Part shown: positions 1 to 9,103 of the stretch, piece by piece | How positions within the stretch are numbered: position 1 is the first letter of the stretch | How the letters are laid out: each line of letters starts with the position of its first letter | Assembly (NCBI GenBank): GCA_049641805.1 | Contig: JBARNX010000034.1 | Span: forward strand, 1-15,336 | Source of the DNA: UBA5738 sp049641805 | GTDB taxonomy: Bacteria > Patescibacteriota > Minisyncoccia > Minisyncoccales > UBA5738 | Direction: 5' to 3' | DNA length: 15,336 nt | Notes under the pieces: generated by a model | What the model was told of the DNA's origin: nothing | What the model saw: the letters and a program-made list of their open reading frames with translations, nothing else | The model's database searches: none | Position numbers and translations under genes: made by a program

Positions 1-3000
1 GTATCCGTAGTTGCATGATACACATGCAATGGATTACCCGGCGCAGTCGTCCCAATGCCCACATTGCCGGCTTCGCTGATGCGCAATTTTTCGCCCCAAC
101 CGCCCGCGTTTCTCGTTGAAAACGCCAGCGCGCCGCTCTGCGCGCCATCCGCGTGGCTCACGCCCACCAGATCAATCCCGGCCACGGTTTGCACCGCGCC
201 GCTCAAATTCGCCTGGCCGAAAGCAAGGCCGATGGTGTTGTTGGCAGTGGTATCGGTATTCACAATCCCCAGCAAGCTCGCATCGCCCACATCCGTGCTG
301 GCATTCGCCCCGGCAACATTAAACTTGTAAATCGGCGCAGTCGTCCCAATACCCAGGCGCGAGGTGGCGTCGTCCCAATGCAGGCCGGAAAACGCTGACC
401 ACGCGCCGGCGTTGTTGTAGAGCATTTGGCCTTCGGTGCCCACCGGCAGGGCGCCGGCGGCGGTGAGGTTGACCCCGTTCCACAACAAATTGCCCGACAC
501 ATTGTAGAGCCGGTCGGTTGTCGTTGCCGGAGCCGTAGTCTGCGCCAGCCGCACCCGCCCATTAACATCCAGCGCCTCCACCGGACTGGTCGTGCCGATG
601 CCAACGTTGCCGGAACTTAAGAGTGTCATTTTATCAGATCCATAGACACGTATCCTTGTTTCCGTATCACCACTATCACCACCTCCAAGATAGGTAATCC
701 CGCTACTCCTAAAAGCAACTCTCTTCCCGCTAACTGCTATTGCCCCAGCAACATCTAATGCCTGAGTCGGCGCCGTTGTCCCAATTCCAATGTTCCCGGT
801 GTTTGGGTCAAAAACCAGGGCGTTCGTTGAAGTCGCGTTGCCCGCCCGGAACCCTCCGTTCACATCCAGCGTGTAGGCCGGGCTGGTGGTGCCAATGCCG
901 ACATTGCCGCTTACTATAAAGTCACCATCCGCCACGGTCGTGGTTGCATATGTGGAGCCAATGGCACCCCCGCCGGAAACACTTAACTTTGCCCCCGGAA
1001 CATTTGTCCCAAAGCCAACATTTCCGCTGGAATTAATATATAAATCATAATTAGTCGAGCTTCTGCCTAATTGAAATTCTGCGCCACGAAAACGCAATTT
1101 TTTATACACAGAATTAGTCCTATCATAAGCTAGAATATCGCCCCAAGTTGAACCGTCATAAGACATTTCCATCCCTGCACCGCTTGTCGGGTCGCCCGCA
1201 CCAATAACTCTTGCAGCTCCATTCACATCCAACTTCGCCCCCGGTGCGGTCGTCCCGATGCCGACATTGCCGCTATCTCCTTTAATCACTAAATCAGTCG
1301 CGTAAGCAGAGCTCCTATAATGCACAAATGTAGTGTCAGAAGTTCCCGTATATAATCCATAACTACCCCCATAAGAACCCATTTTAATATTCCCCGCCCT
1401 TGCCCCTACTTCAGTCGAAGCTGAAATAGCTCCAACCACATCCAAATCATAAGCCGGCGCTGTCGTCCCAATTCCAACCCTTCCCGCGAAAGTAGAAGTG
1501 GCACTGGCGTTCAATGTGCCGTTCACATCCAATTTGTAGGCGGGGCTCGTCGTGCCGATGCCTAGGCGGCTGTTAGTGTCGTCCCAATATAATCCGGAAA
1601 AAGCCGACCACGCGCCCGCGTTGTTGTATAACATTTGCCCTTCGGTGCCCACCGGCAGGGCGCCGCCGCCCGTCAAGTTGATTCCGTTCCACAACAAATT
1701 GCCCGACACATTGTAGAGCTTGTCGACAGTCGTCGCCGGCGCGGTAGTCTGCGCCAGCCGCACCCGCCCATTGACATCCAGCATTTCCGCGGGAGAGGTT
1801 GTGCCAACGCCGAAATAACCGGCGGTAACATAAGTATTCCCGGTTCCGTTAGGCGTGATGGCAATACCGCCATTCAAAACCGTGGTCGTAATGCTTGGCG
1901 TAGATATTCCATCAGAAAAAATTACCGGGCTATTATCGGTAGTCCTAAATGTCTTCTCTCCGGTAAGAATAACATTGCCCTTAAGGCGAATCTGCCCGCC
2001 TCCGGACGGAGTAGGATTAAGTTCAATGTCTCCATCGCCGGTAGTTTGTAAAATTAAATTTTGGTCAATATCAGCCGAAACCACAACACTGTCGGACAAA
2101 TCGGTTTGCAACACTTTCTGACCATTGACATAAATTGATCCCGGACCGACATATATGCTTTCCCAAAAATTCGTCGCAGAACCAAGAGAATAAGCCACAT
2201 TGGCCGACGGCACGATGTTGCCGGAAATAACCATATTCCCGGCGACATCCAGCATTTCCGCCGGACTCGTCGTCCCAATGCCCACATTGCCGGCTTCGCT
2301 GATGCGCAATTTTTCGCCCCAACCGCCCGCGTTTCTTGTTGAAAACGCCAGCGCGCCGCTCTGCGCGCCATCCGCGTGGCTCACGCCCACCAGATCAATG
2401 CCGGCCACGGTTTGCACCGTGCCGCTCAAATTCGCCTGGCCGAAAGCAAGGCCGATGGTGTTGTTGGCAGTAGTATCGGTATTCACGATCCCCAGCAAAC
2501 TCGCATCGCCCACGCCCGTGCCGGCATTCGCCGCCGCAATATTAAACTTGTAAATCGGCGTCGTCGTGCCAATGCCCAGACGGCTGTTAGTATCGTCCCA
2601 ATATAATCCGGAAAACGCAGTCCACGCACCCGCATTGTTGTAGAGCAGTTGGCCTTCGGTGCCCACCGGCAAAGCGCCGGCGGCAGTGAGGTTGACCCCG
2701 TTCCACAGCAAATTGCCCGACACATTGTAGAGCTTGTCGGTTGTCGTCTCCGGCGCGGTCGTCTGCGCCAGCCGCACCCGCCCATTAACATCCAAAATCT
2801 CCGCCGGGCTGGTCGTGCCAATACCAACATTGCCGGTAATTCTTTGGAACGACATAAAAGGCGTTTGCCAAGCACCGCTGTAATACCTATCCAAATGCAA
2901 ATCAGTGTAAGTTCCCGCATCCACCCTGAAACCATAAACATTATTGAATCTTAACGCCTGGTTATCGCCAAAATCATTGTCAGCGGTACTCATAACCTGC

Positions 3001-6000
3001 AACTTTGCCCCCGGTGTCGTCGTCCCAATCCCGACATAGCCGGCAAAGGTGGAAGTGGCGCTGGCATTGAATGTGCCATTCACATCCAATTTATAAGCCG
3101 GACTGGTCGTGCCGATGCCAACATTGCCGCCGAATGGCTGAAGATATAATTCCCTGGTTGTTGTATCGACCCCGCTGCTACCCTGAATACCAAAACCGGA
3201 GCCGGTTGTTGGACCCATTGTAAGTTGAGTTGCTGTTCCGGATGCCGCGCCAATCGTTACTGCCGCCCCAGTCTTGATTGCCGAATAAAGCGTTGAGCCA
3301 TTATTAACTTGCAGTAATGCGCTTGGCGTCGTCGTTCCAATGCCGACGTTGCCAGTACTTAAAATTCTCATTTTCTCGGTCGCACCAGTGCCACCACCCA
3401 CGCTGGTAGAAAAATAAAGGGCAGCAGGCGAACTGTTAACGTCTGGAGAATCACCTGTTTGTACCGCGCCAAATAACGCAGAAGCCCAAGTTTGAATAGC
3501 TGTTCCATACGCACCCTTAAACTGAAAAGTCCCTAAAGTATCACCGCTTTGGCTTGAAGTACTGCTCGCCGTAGTTCCTCTGCTTTTTCTAAACTGAAAA
3601 ATAGGAGCATAATACGAAAGATCATTATGCACCGTAGCAGTGCTTGTAATCAGGGTATCGCTTTCCGCAGCATACCCCCCAACCATACGAACCGTCCCTG
3701 TTGTATACATATCCCCCGCAACACTCAATTTATAGGTCGGCGCGGTCGTCCCGATGCCGACATTGCCGGCATTCTTGACGATCATTCCTGTCCCGATACT
3801 ACCAAGGCTAACATCAGCTCCACGCGGATTAATGTAAAAAGGCTTAACAGTAGCGGCCACTTGAACTCCTTGTAAAAAAGCGCCATCAATCGACATATCG
3901 TACCCGCCATACATCTCATAGTCCGGGGAGGTTGAATTCCTAAACACAAAACCTGCGCCGGACGAAGTTGTGTATGAAGAATTGGCCGAAACGCCCAATG
4001 TTCCGTCAACATCCAGTTTTGTCGCTGGCGTTGCCGTCCCAATGCCGACATTGCCGCTCACTATCATTGACCCGGCTCCCGGATCGGTGCCAACATACCC
4101 ATTTCCCAAAGAAAGGCCGCCATTAGAACTTAATCTTAATTTCTCTGTTCTTGACGCACTGCCTGTGGCCGTAGTTTCAAAGGTAATGTATACTCCATGA
4201 CCGCCAGAAGTAAATGATTCGGCCGCATAGCCAAATATTCCTGCGTTGTTAGCCAACGCAGTACCATCCCATCCACCCCACCCAAAAAATCCCATTCTGT
4301 CCCCAGCAACCACAGGCAAGGGGGCCAAAACAGTGCCGCGGTTACGGCGGAAGAAGAATTGTGACCCAGCCGACGCAACATCGCTATATGTATCAACTCC
4401 GATTTGCGCAGTGTTGCCATCTTCAACTATATGAAGTTGCCCCAGAGGCGCCGTCGTCCCAATTCCCAGGCGGCTGTTAGTGTCGTCCCAGTATAATCCG
4501 TCAAAGGATGTCCACGCGCCCGCGTTGTTGTAGAGCATTTGCCCTTCAGTGCCCACCGGCAAAGCGCCGGCGGCGGTGAGGTTGACCCCGTTCCACAGCA
4601 AATTGCCCGACACATTATAGAGCCGGTCGGTTGTCGTCTCCGGCGCAGTAGTCTGCGCCAGCCGCACCCGCCCGTTAACATCCAGCAACTCCGCCGGACT
4701 GGTCGTCCCGATACCCAAATTGCCGAGATTATTTATTCTCATTCTTTCGCCAAATGTACCGTTATTTCTGTTAAAAAAAGCAATATCTGTTTTTTCCGAA
4801 CCGTCAGTATGATCTATCCATTGCAAGCCAATGCCGCCGTCAAATCCATAGGCGGCGCTATCGCTAAACAATAATCCCGACCAATTATTAGCGGTAATAT
4901 CGTTATTTACGAGCCGCAGTTCATGGTAAGACGCGGCAAAAGAAGCGTTTGAATTGGAATTAGAAATATCTAATTTCGCCAAAGGACTGGTCAACCCAAT
5001 GCCAATATTCCCATCTCTGGTTATCGTCATTTTTGCATCAGCGCCGATAGAACCCTGAGCAAAACTTAATTTATCATCATCTGAATTATCAATACCTATA
5101 TGCCAAGAATGACCTATCGAGTCACCCGTTGTATCATTATCAATTCCAAATCCTATCGCCGCATCACCCCCCGACTCCCTTGCGTGTAATGAGATAAACG
5201 CACCGGCACCAGCAGAATTTATTTTGTCATTTTGAATTCTTATATTCTGAATTAAATCCGATTCTCCCCTTATGTCTATTCTATTTATTGAAGTAACGGT
5301 TCTTGGTTCCGTCATTCCTATCCCGAGATTTCCCATAATGGCAACATTCCCATCCGCCACAGAACTTGTCGCGTACGAACTGCCAAAAGCCGCGCCACCG
5401 CTAACGCTCAATTTACTTCCCGGCGCCGTCGTCCCGATCCCGACATTGCCGGCGTCATTGATCACTAATTTTGCCGTTCCCCCGGAGTTGTCAATTCTGA
5501 AAATTGACGGCAGAACCGCCATCACCACATCAGAATTAGAGGCCGAAAAAACAGAATCCGCTGTTAATGATGTATTGCTGGCGATAGCAGTGATTGTTTT
5601 AGTTTCTCCGTTGATGGTGATTCTGTCGCCAATGCCAAGTTGAGTGGTAAAAAAAGTATCCAAACCGCTCACCGTCGCGGAACCGGCGGTGGTGCTCACC
5701 GTGCCGGATGAATTAAAGGTAGCCGCGGCTTTTACCGTCAACCGGGAAAGTTTGTTGGTGGCCCCTCCTATCCCGATATTTCCGTTGCCATCAATATGAA
5801 ATCTGGCAGTGTTTGTGATGGATCCGTTGGGCGTGGTGTAAATGGAATATGACGACCCGTGAGCCGCAGCAGTCCAATTTTCCGTCGCTCTGGCAATGGC
5901 AAATGCCGCCCTTCCGTAAGCCGCACCGTCCCAGCCATAAAAATTGTGATAGCCCAATTCCGCATTGGCAAACACCGCACCGTCAATATCGCTGTTATTA

Positions 6001-9000
6001 CCCCGTTTGTAAGTGCTGATGCCACTCGCGGAATTATTTTTGGTCCAGAAATATAAATTAAGATATCCATTGGAATTTTTTGATCCGAATTTGCCTCTTG
6101 AAGCGACTTGAAGCTCGCCGCCGCTGGTAATCTTAAATCTCTCATTGCTTTCATTATCGCTGGCCGCTATTAAATCCTTATCGCTGAAATATGCCGTTAA
6201 CCCGGAGGCGGTTTCTCCCAGATACCGGCCTGAAATTATAAGATTGGCATCATCGGTGATTGAAGAAACCGCAAATATCTCCGAACCGATCTTAATCGCA
6301 TCCCCCTCATCCAATTCACTGGTAAACAATGTTCCGCTTCCCACAACATACGCTCCGCCGGAAGTTACCGCCACCGTGCCGGTGAGAGGGGAAAACGCCT
6401 CCCCCTTGATATCAATAATCGCATTTGGCGTAGCTGTCCCGATGCCGACATTGCCGGCGAAATATCCGGCGCCGTCGCGATCAACAAAAAATTTCTGAAC
6501 GCCGGCAACGCCAACGCCCAAGAGCGGCGCGCCGGCAATAGCATCGGAAGGATTCACCAAAACGCTGGATTGGGCAAAGTCTGTCGACAACGGCTGATAA
6601 GTGAACACCGCTTGCCCCGAAGTTGACATTCCTGAAGTGTTGATATTGGCAACATAAATATCGTTGTAGCGGTGCGTGGCATCGCCCAAGCTCGCGCCCA
6701 AATCGGTTGCCGGAGAAATGTCCCCTGAGGTTGATATTCCGGCCAGCGCCGCCTTACCGTCCGAATCGATCGAAGCCACCACATTGCCGCCCAAATCCGC
6801 GATCTGGAATTGGTAAGTTCCGGCATCATCGCCAAGAACCACTCGGGCATCGCCGCCGGTGGTGAGTTTCAAAAGATTCGCGGTCTTGTTGTCGATCGAT
6901 TCCGCGCCGGCGCCGAAATTCAACTGGCCGCCGGAAACCGTGATGTCGCCGGATAACCGAATGTCGCCGGTCGCGTCAACCGCGTATGTCCCATCAGCCA
7001 ATTTGGTCGCCGTGGCGCCTTTCACCGCGTACAACGCCTGTGTCCCATCAGCAATATCCACCGTGGTCGTACCATCGATAATTTGAGTTTTTCCGCCCGC
7101 GCCGGCTTGTAAAATTAAATCTTTGCTTGCGCCCGTAGTAATCCGGCCGGCATCGACAAATGACAATTGGCCGCTTTCCAAAGTAGTGGACGCCACATCC
7201 AATTTGCCCGCGGCGTAGATGTCATACCACCGCGCGGCCGCCGCGCCCAGATCGTATCCGGCCGCGGAATCGGCAAACGGAACAATGCTGGCGGTATTAT
7301 CCGTATCGCCCACCACCAGATTGCCGGTACCGTTGGGCGCGAAAACCAGATTACCGTTATCGGTGGTGTAGAAAGTTCCGCCGCCGGTCAAAGTGATGTC
7401 GCCGTCCAGCACCAGATTGCCGGTTGAATCAATATAATTGGCGGCGGTATGAAATTGCACCGCGCCCGTGCCATTTGGATTGATGAGCAAATTCGTATCG
7501 GCATCGTTGGTGGAAATAGTGGAAGACTTAATGGCAATGTTATCGGCTTGCAAAGCAACCCCTGATCCGCCTTGGATCACGGATAATACCGCGGCCGTGG
7601 TGGTCGCGGAAAAAGCCGCCGCGCCCGAATAAGTCTGGGTGCCGGACACCGTGAAATTGCCGCGCACGACCGCATCGCCGCTTGCACTAACCGTGAAATT
7701 GCCGCGCCCGATATCAAGCGAACTGCCGGTGATCGCGCCATGGCGGCTTATCGTGGAACTGCCGCCGCCGATATCCAGCGTGTTCGCGCCCAAATTGTCC
7801 GGCGGATTGAAACTCTGGCCCAATGAATAATTCGGTCGGTCCGAATCCATCTGGCGCAACAGCTGGTTTAATCTGTTCTTGGTTTCCTGATCAGCGATAA
7901 CCGTATTGGTATTGGTATTGTTAACGACAGTGTTGGTATGAATGATTTGGATTTCTTTTTGAACATACCCGGAACTTTGCGGATTGCCGCTTTCTTTAAC
8001 GGAATCGTTATTTTGAATAATTTGCGCCGAAAGGCTTTGTTCCGGTTGCGATAATATCCCGGCGGAATCGCTTGCCGTTCCCCGATCATTGTATGTTTGA
8101 TCGCTTTGAATGTTTTGCACCAATTCCGTATCAACGATCCCCAACCAATTTCGCACCGCGGAGCGGATATTATTTTTTACGCGGTCGAAAAATGAGAACA
8201 ACGACGCCTGCCCCGCCTGTGCCAAAGCTTCGGCGTGGCGATGGCCCGCCTGTGCCAAATTTTTAGTAGAATAAAGCCCGTTTTGCAAATATCCGGCCGC
8301 GATGCCTCCCGCCGCGGAAACTCCGCTTCCGGCCGAATAAACGCCTTGCGCCAAAGACCGTGCCGCGGCTTCGCCCAAGCCCGCGGTTTGTTGGGCCGAA
8401 TTTTCAACAATATCGCGCGCCGCTTCCGCGGTTTGGAATGATTTTGCCGCGGCCAACTCCGTACCGAGCCGAACCGCGCGCAAAACCGAATCCGCGGCAA
8501 TAAACATAGTTTGCGCCGTTTCATCAACCGCGGCGCGAACCGCGCGATCGACGCCGGTTAAGGCCGAAGATATGCCGCCAAAAACACCGCGGGCGGCACG
8601 ATCGGCCCCCGTGGACAAATCCGCCAGAATCGAACCGGCGGCAATCGCGCCGCCGCGTAGCGGCTTGCCCGCGATCGCGCCAACATTGCCGGCGATTGCT
8701 GAAGCTTTATCCCCGGCCGAATAAACGCCTTGCGCCAAAGACCGCACCGCGGCTGATTTTGCGTTCGCCAGAGCGGAACCAAAACCGCGGCCGCTATCCA
8801 AAACAAACTCCAACGCGTCGGGAAATACTTCGTTTTCAACCGCGGTAATTCCTTGGGCAAACTGACGCGGCGCCATCTGTGCGGTTTGCGCAGCATCCCG
8901 GAAAAAATCGGCGAAATTAAAAGCGCGGTCCCTCAAGAAATTGGACGGATAAAATTCAACGGCGGCCCAAACGATTTGATACGCGCTTGCGCAACACAAA

Positions 9001-9086
9001 AATACCAAAAACGCGAACGCAATTTTCGTGAAAATTTGCGGGTTTTGATTATTTGGCTTTCCCTCCATGATCCGTTTACCAAGCAC
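1..9086 (-). CDS. Giant exported tail-fibre-like repeat protein, C-terminus beyond window
   Basis: The frame is open from position 9086 to the left edge (about 3,028 codons) with no stop seen. It starts with a short basic/polar segment and a hydrophobic stretch (IAFAFLVFLCC) followed by ASA, which fits a Sec signal peptide or signal anchor. Counting from ATG 9068, residues ~35-310 are Ala-rich and probably helical. Residues ~310-410 are an Asn/Gln/Ser-rich linker containing TNTVVNNTNTNTV. Residues ~410-870 are beta-rich (GNLVLDGDITLTGG; RWYDIY). The remainder is about 25 repeats of the type EKLRI..GNVGIGTTSP..LDV, known from phage tail fibres and large surface proteins, which often end in a Peptidase_S74 chaperone domain; none is visible here. 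GTG 9086 is preferred because AAGGA lies 5 nt upstream; ATG 9068 is the alternative, without a nearby Shine-Dalgarno. The in-frame stop upstream is near 9107. A role as adhesin or surface fibre is inferred; no enzymatic motif was recognised. Confidence 0.9.
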   Translation of the reverse strand, partial: MLGKRIMEGKPNNQNPQIFTKIAFAFLVFLCCASAYQIVWAAVEFYPSNFLRDRAFNFADFFRDAAQTAQMAPRQFAQGITAVENEVFPDALEFVLDSGRGFGSALANAKSAAVRSLAQGVYSAGDKASAIAGNVGAIAGKPLRGGAIAAGSILADLSTGADRAARGVFGGISSALTGVDRAVRAAVDETAQTMFIAADSVLRAVRLGTELAAAKSFQTAEAARDIVENSAQQTAGLGEAAARSLAQGVYSAGSGVSAAGGIAAGYLQNGLYSTKNLAQAGHRHAEALAQAGQASLFSFFDRVKNNIRSAVRNWLGIVDTELVQNIQSDQTYNDRGTASDSAGILSQPEQSLSAQIIQNNDSVKESGNPQSSGYVQKEIQIIHTNTVVNNTNTNTVIADQETKNRLNQLLRQMDSDRPNYSLGQSFNPPDNLGANTLDIGGGSSTISRHGAITGSSLDIGRGNFTVSASGDAVVRGNFTVSGTQTYSGAAAFSATTTAAVLSVIQGGSGVALQADNIAIKSSTISTNDADTNLLINPNGTGAVQFHTAANYIDSTGNLVLDGDITLTGGGTFYTTDNGNLVFAPNGTGNLVVGDTDNTASIVPFADSAAGYDLGAAAARWYDIYAAGKLDVASTTLESGQLSFVDAGRITTGASKDLILQAGAGGKTQIIDGTTTVDIADGTQALYAVKGATATKLADGTYAVDATGDIRLSGDITVSGGQLNFGAGAESIDNKTANLLKLTTGGDARVVLGDDAGTYQFQIADLGGNVVASIDSDGKAALAGISTSGDISPATDLGASLGDATHRYNDIYVANINTSGMSTSGQAVFTYQPLSTDFAQSSVLVNPSDAIAGAPLLGVGVAGVQKFFVDRDGAGYFAGNVGIGTATPNAIIDIKGEAFSPLTGTVAVTSGGAYVVGSGTLFTSELDEGDAIKIGSEIFAVSSITDDANLIISGRYLGETASGLTAYFSDKDLIAASDNESNERFKITSGGELQVASRGKFGSKNSNGYLNLYFWTKNNSASGISTYKRGNNSDIDGAVFANAELGYHNFYGWDGAAYGRAAFAIARATENWTAAAHGSSYSIYTTPNGSITNTARFHIDGNGNIGIGGATNKLSRLTVKAAATFNSSGTVSTTAGSATVSGLDTFFTTQLGIGDRITINGETKTITAIASNTSLTADSVFSASNSDVVMAVLPSIFRIDNSGGTAKLVINDAGNVGIGTTAPGSKLSVSGGAAFGSSYATSSVADGNVAIMGNLGIGMTEPRTVTSINRIDIRGESDLIQNIRIQNDKINSAGAGAFISLHARESGGDAAIGFGIDNDTTGDSIGHSWHIGIDNSDDDKLSFAQGSIGADAKMTITRDGNIGIGLTSPLAKLDISNSNSNASFAASYHELRLVNNDITANNWSGLLFSDSAAYGFDGGIGLQWIDHTDGSEKTDIAFFNRNNGTFGERMRINNLGNLGIGTTSPAELLDVNGRVRLAQTTAPETTTDRLYNVSGNLLWNGVNLTAAGALPVGTEGQMLYNNAGAWTSFDGLYWDDTNSRLGIGTTAPLGQLHIVEDGNTAQIGVDTYSDVASAGSQFFFRRNRGTVLAPLPVVAGDRMGFFGWGGWDGTALANNAGIFGYAAESFTSGGHGVYITFETTATGSASRTEKLRLSSNGGLSLGNGYVGTDPGAGSMIVSGNVGIGTATPATKLDVDGTLGVSANSSYTTSSGAGFVFRNSTSPDYEMYGGYDMSIDGAFLQGVQVAATVKPFYINPRGADVSLGSIGTGMIVKNAGNVGIGTTAPTYKLSVAGDMYTTGTVRMVGGYAAESDTLITSTATVHNDLSYYAPIFQFRKSRGTTASSTSSQSGDTLGTFQFKGAYGTAIQTWASALFGAVQTGDSPDVNSSPAALYFSTSVGGGTGATEKMRILSTGNVGIGTTTPSALLQVNNGSTLYSAIKTGAAVTIGAASGTATQLTMGPTTGSGFGIQGSSGVDTTTRELYLQPFGGNVGIGTTSPAYKLDVNGTFNASATSTFAGYVGIGTTTPGAKLQVMSTADNDFGDNQALRFNNVYGFRVDAGTYTDLHLDRYYSGAWQTPFMSFQRITGNVGIGTTSPAEILDVNGRVRLAQTTAPETTTDKLYNVSGNLLWNGVNLTAAGALPVGTEGQLLYNNAGAWTAFSGLYWDDTNSRLGIGTTTPIYKFNIAAANAGTGVGDASLLGIVNTDTTANNTIGLAFGQANLSGTVQTVAGIDLVGVSHADGAQSGALAFSTRNAGGWGEKLRISEAGNVGIGTTSPAEMLDVAGNMVISGNIVPSANVAYSLGSATNFWESIYVGPGSIYVNGQKVLQTDLSDSVVVSADIDQNLILQTTGDGDIELNPTPSGGGQIRLKGNVILTGEKTFRTTDNSPVIFSDGISTPSITTTVLNGGIAITPNGTGNTYVTAGYFGVGTTSPAEMLDVNGRVRLAQTTAPATTVDKLYNVSGNLLWNGINLTGGGALPVGTEGQMLYNNAGAWSAFSGLYWDDTNSRLGIGTTSPAYKLDVNGTLNASATSTFAGRVGIGTTAPAYDLDVVGAISASTEVGARAGNIKMGSYGGSYGLYTGTSDTTFVHYRSSAYATDLVIKGDSGNVGIGTTAPGAKLDVNGAARVIGAGDPTSGAGMEMSYDGSTWGDILAYDRTNSVYKKLRFRGAEFQLGRSSTNYDLYINSSGNVGFGTNVPGAKLSVSGGGAIGSTYATTTVADGDFIVSGNVGIGTTSPAYTLDVNGGFRAGNATSTNALVFDPNTGNIGIGTTAPTQALDVAGAIAVSGKRVAFRSSGITYLGGGDSGDTETRIRVYGSDKMTLLSSGNVGIGTTSPVEALDVNGRVRLAQTTAPATTTDRLYNVSGNLLWNGVNLTAAGALPVGTEGQMLYNNAGAWSAFSGLHWDDATSRLGIGTTAPIYKFNVAGANASTDVGDASLLGIVNTDTTANNTIGLAFGQANLSGAVQTVAGIDLVGVSHADGAQSGALAFSTRNAGGWGEKLRISEAGNVGIGTTAPGNPLHVYHATTD
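47..612 (-). repeat. Long direct repeat, copy 1 (partner 2270-2835)
   Basis: About 565 bp repeated at an offset of exactly 2,223 bp (741 codons). Aligning 55-337 with 2278-2560 by eye gives about 12 differences in 283 bp (~96% identity); the cassette part (343-612) is somewhat more diverged. It encodes a module containing DASLLGIVNTDTTANNTIG and AGIDLVGVSHADGAQSG, followed by the shared VRLAQTT cassette. The similarity is far above that between other repeats in the protein, so the duplication or gene conversion is relatively recent. Confidence 0.88.
343..612 (-). repeat. VRLAQTT cassette, copy A
   Basis: About 270-bp cassette encoding, in order, DVNGRVRLAQTTAP, LYNVSGNLLWNGVNLT, GALPVGTEGQMLYNNAGAW and a W-D-D-x-x-S-R-LGIGTT ending. 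It forms the left part of direct-repeat copy 1. The other three copies lie at offsets of 1,209, 2,223 and 4,113 bp, all multiples of three. Confidence 0.85.
1552..1821 (-). repeat. VRLAQTT cassette, copy B
   Basis: Second occurrence of the cassette. It carries a GGG in place of AAG before ALPVGTEG and is followed by YFGVGTTSP rather than NVGIGTTSP. Unlike copies A and C it is not joined to the LLGIVNTDTTANN module, so the cassette moves independently of that neighbour. Confidence 0.83.
2270..2835 (-). repeat. Long direct repeat, copy 2 (partner 47-612)
   Basis: Second copy of the ~565-bp repeat. Differences include synonymous changes (for example ACG/ACA in STRNAG) and a few replacements (SGA to SGT in the SG.VQTV segment; NVAGANAST to NIAAANAGT). 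The register is preserved exactly, so a crossover between the copies would remove or add 741 codons without a frameshift. Confidence 0.88.
2566..2835 (-). repeat. VRLAQTT cassette, copy C
   Basis: Third occurrence, part of direct-repeat copy 2. It reads GQLLYNNAGAW where the other copies read GQMLYNNAGAW, and has DKLYNVSG as in copy B (DRLYNVSG in A and D). The mixed pattern of shared variants suggests past exchange between copies. Confidence 0.85.
4456..4725 (-). repeat. VRLAQTT cassette, copy D
   Basis: Fourth occurrence and the one nearest the N-terminus. It encodes AWTSFDGLYWDDTNSRLG in place of AWSAFSGLYWDDTNSRLG and is followed by NLGIGTTSPAEL. It ends the set; no further copy was found between 4725 and 9086. 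Confidence 0.85.
8331..8370 (-). repeat. 40-bp direct repeat in Ala-rich zone, copy 1
   Basis: A 40-bp stretch encoding A-A-ARSLAQGVYSAG. It matches 8715-8754 at 38 of 40 positions at an offset of 384 bp (128 codons), showing that the helical N-terminal zone of the giant protein also grew by internal duplication. Confidence 0.85.
8715..8754 (-). repeat. 40-bp direct repeat in Ala-rich zone, copy 2
   Basis: Partner of 8331-8370, differing only at two adjacent bases, and encoding A-A-VRSLAQGVYSAG. The surrounding sequence is only loosely similar, so either a short patch was preserved or converted, or an older, longer duplication has decayed around it. Confidence 0.85.
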
Positions 9087-9090
9087 AACT

Positions 9091-9096
9091 TTCCTT
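9091..9096 (-). promoter_or_regulatory. Shine-Dalgarno deciding the giant gene start
   Basis: On the minus strand AAGGAA lies here, with five bases between AAGGA and GTG 9086 but 22 bases before ATG 9068. This favours the GTG start. It is one of the few well-placed Shine-Dalgarno sequences in the window. Confidence 0.55.
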
Positions 9097-9103
9097 AGTT
9101 TAA

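Larger units (their letters stand above)
48..6462 (-). repeat. Array of about 25 GNVGIGTT-type protein repeats
   Basis: On the plus strand the repeat appears as variants of cccaatgccgacattgccg. By eye, copies lie near 48, 340, 585, 775, 885, 1005, 1245, 1460, 1545, 1795, 2270, 2570, 2810, 3015, 3105, 3330, 3745, 4030, 4455, 4700, 4990, 5305, 5430, 5765 and 6435. Each encodes a variant of NVGIGTTSP followed after 3-5 residues by LDV or a similar hydrophobic triplet. Spacing is irregular (about 80-670 bp). Sequences between repeats are mostly unique, apart from the cassettes listed separately. Divergent copies include NVGFGTNVP (~1005), NIGIGLTSP (~4990), NLGIGMTEP (~5305) and NIGIGGATN (~5765). 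The pattern fits a long modular fibre rather than a nucleic-acid repeat element. Confidence 0.88.

Noticed and set aside
1635..2051. Plus-strand open frames recurring within the giant gene (e.g. starting MPFGAHRQ or MAFGAHRQ)
   Set aside because: They recur only because the minus-strand cassettes recur, and they break in the unique parts. The minus-strand frame is continuous throughout.
48..6462. Possible CRISPR array from the recurring ~20-bp plus-strand word
   Set aside because: Spacing is irregular (80-670 bp), the word varies at codon third positions, and it lies in frame in a long coding sequence. It is a protein repeat.
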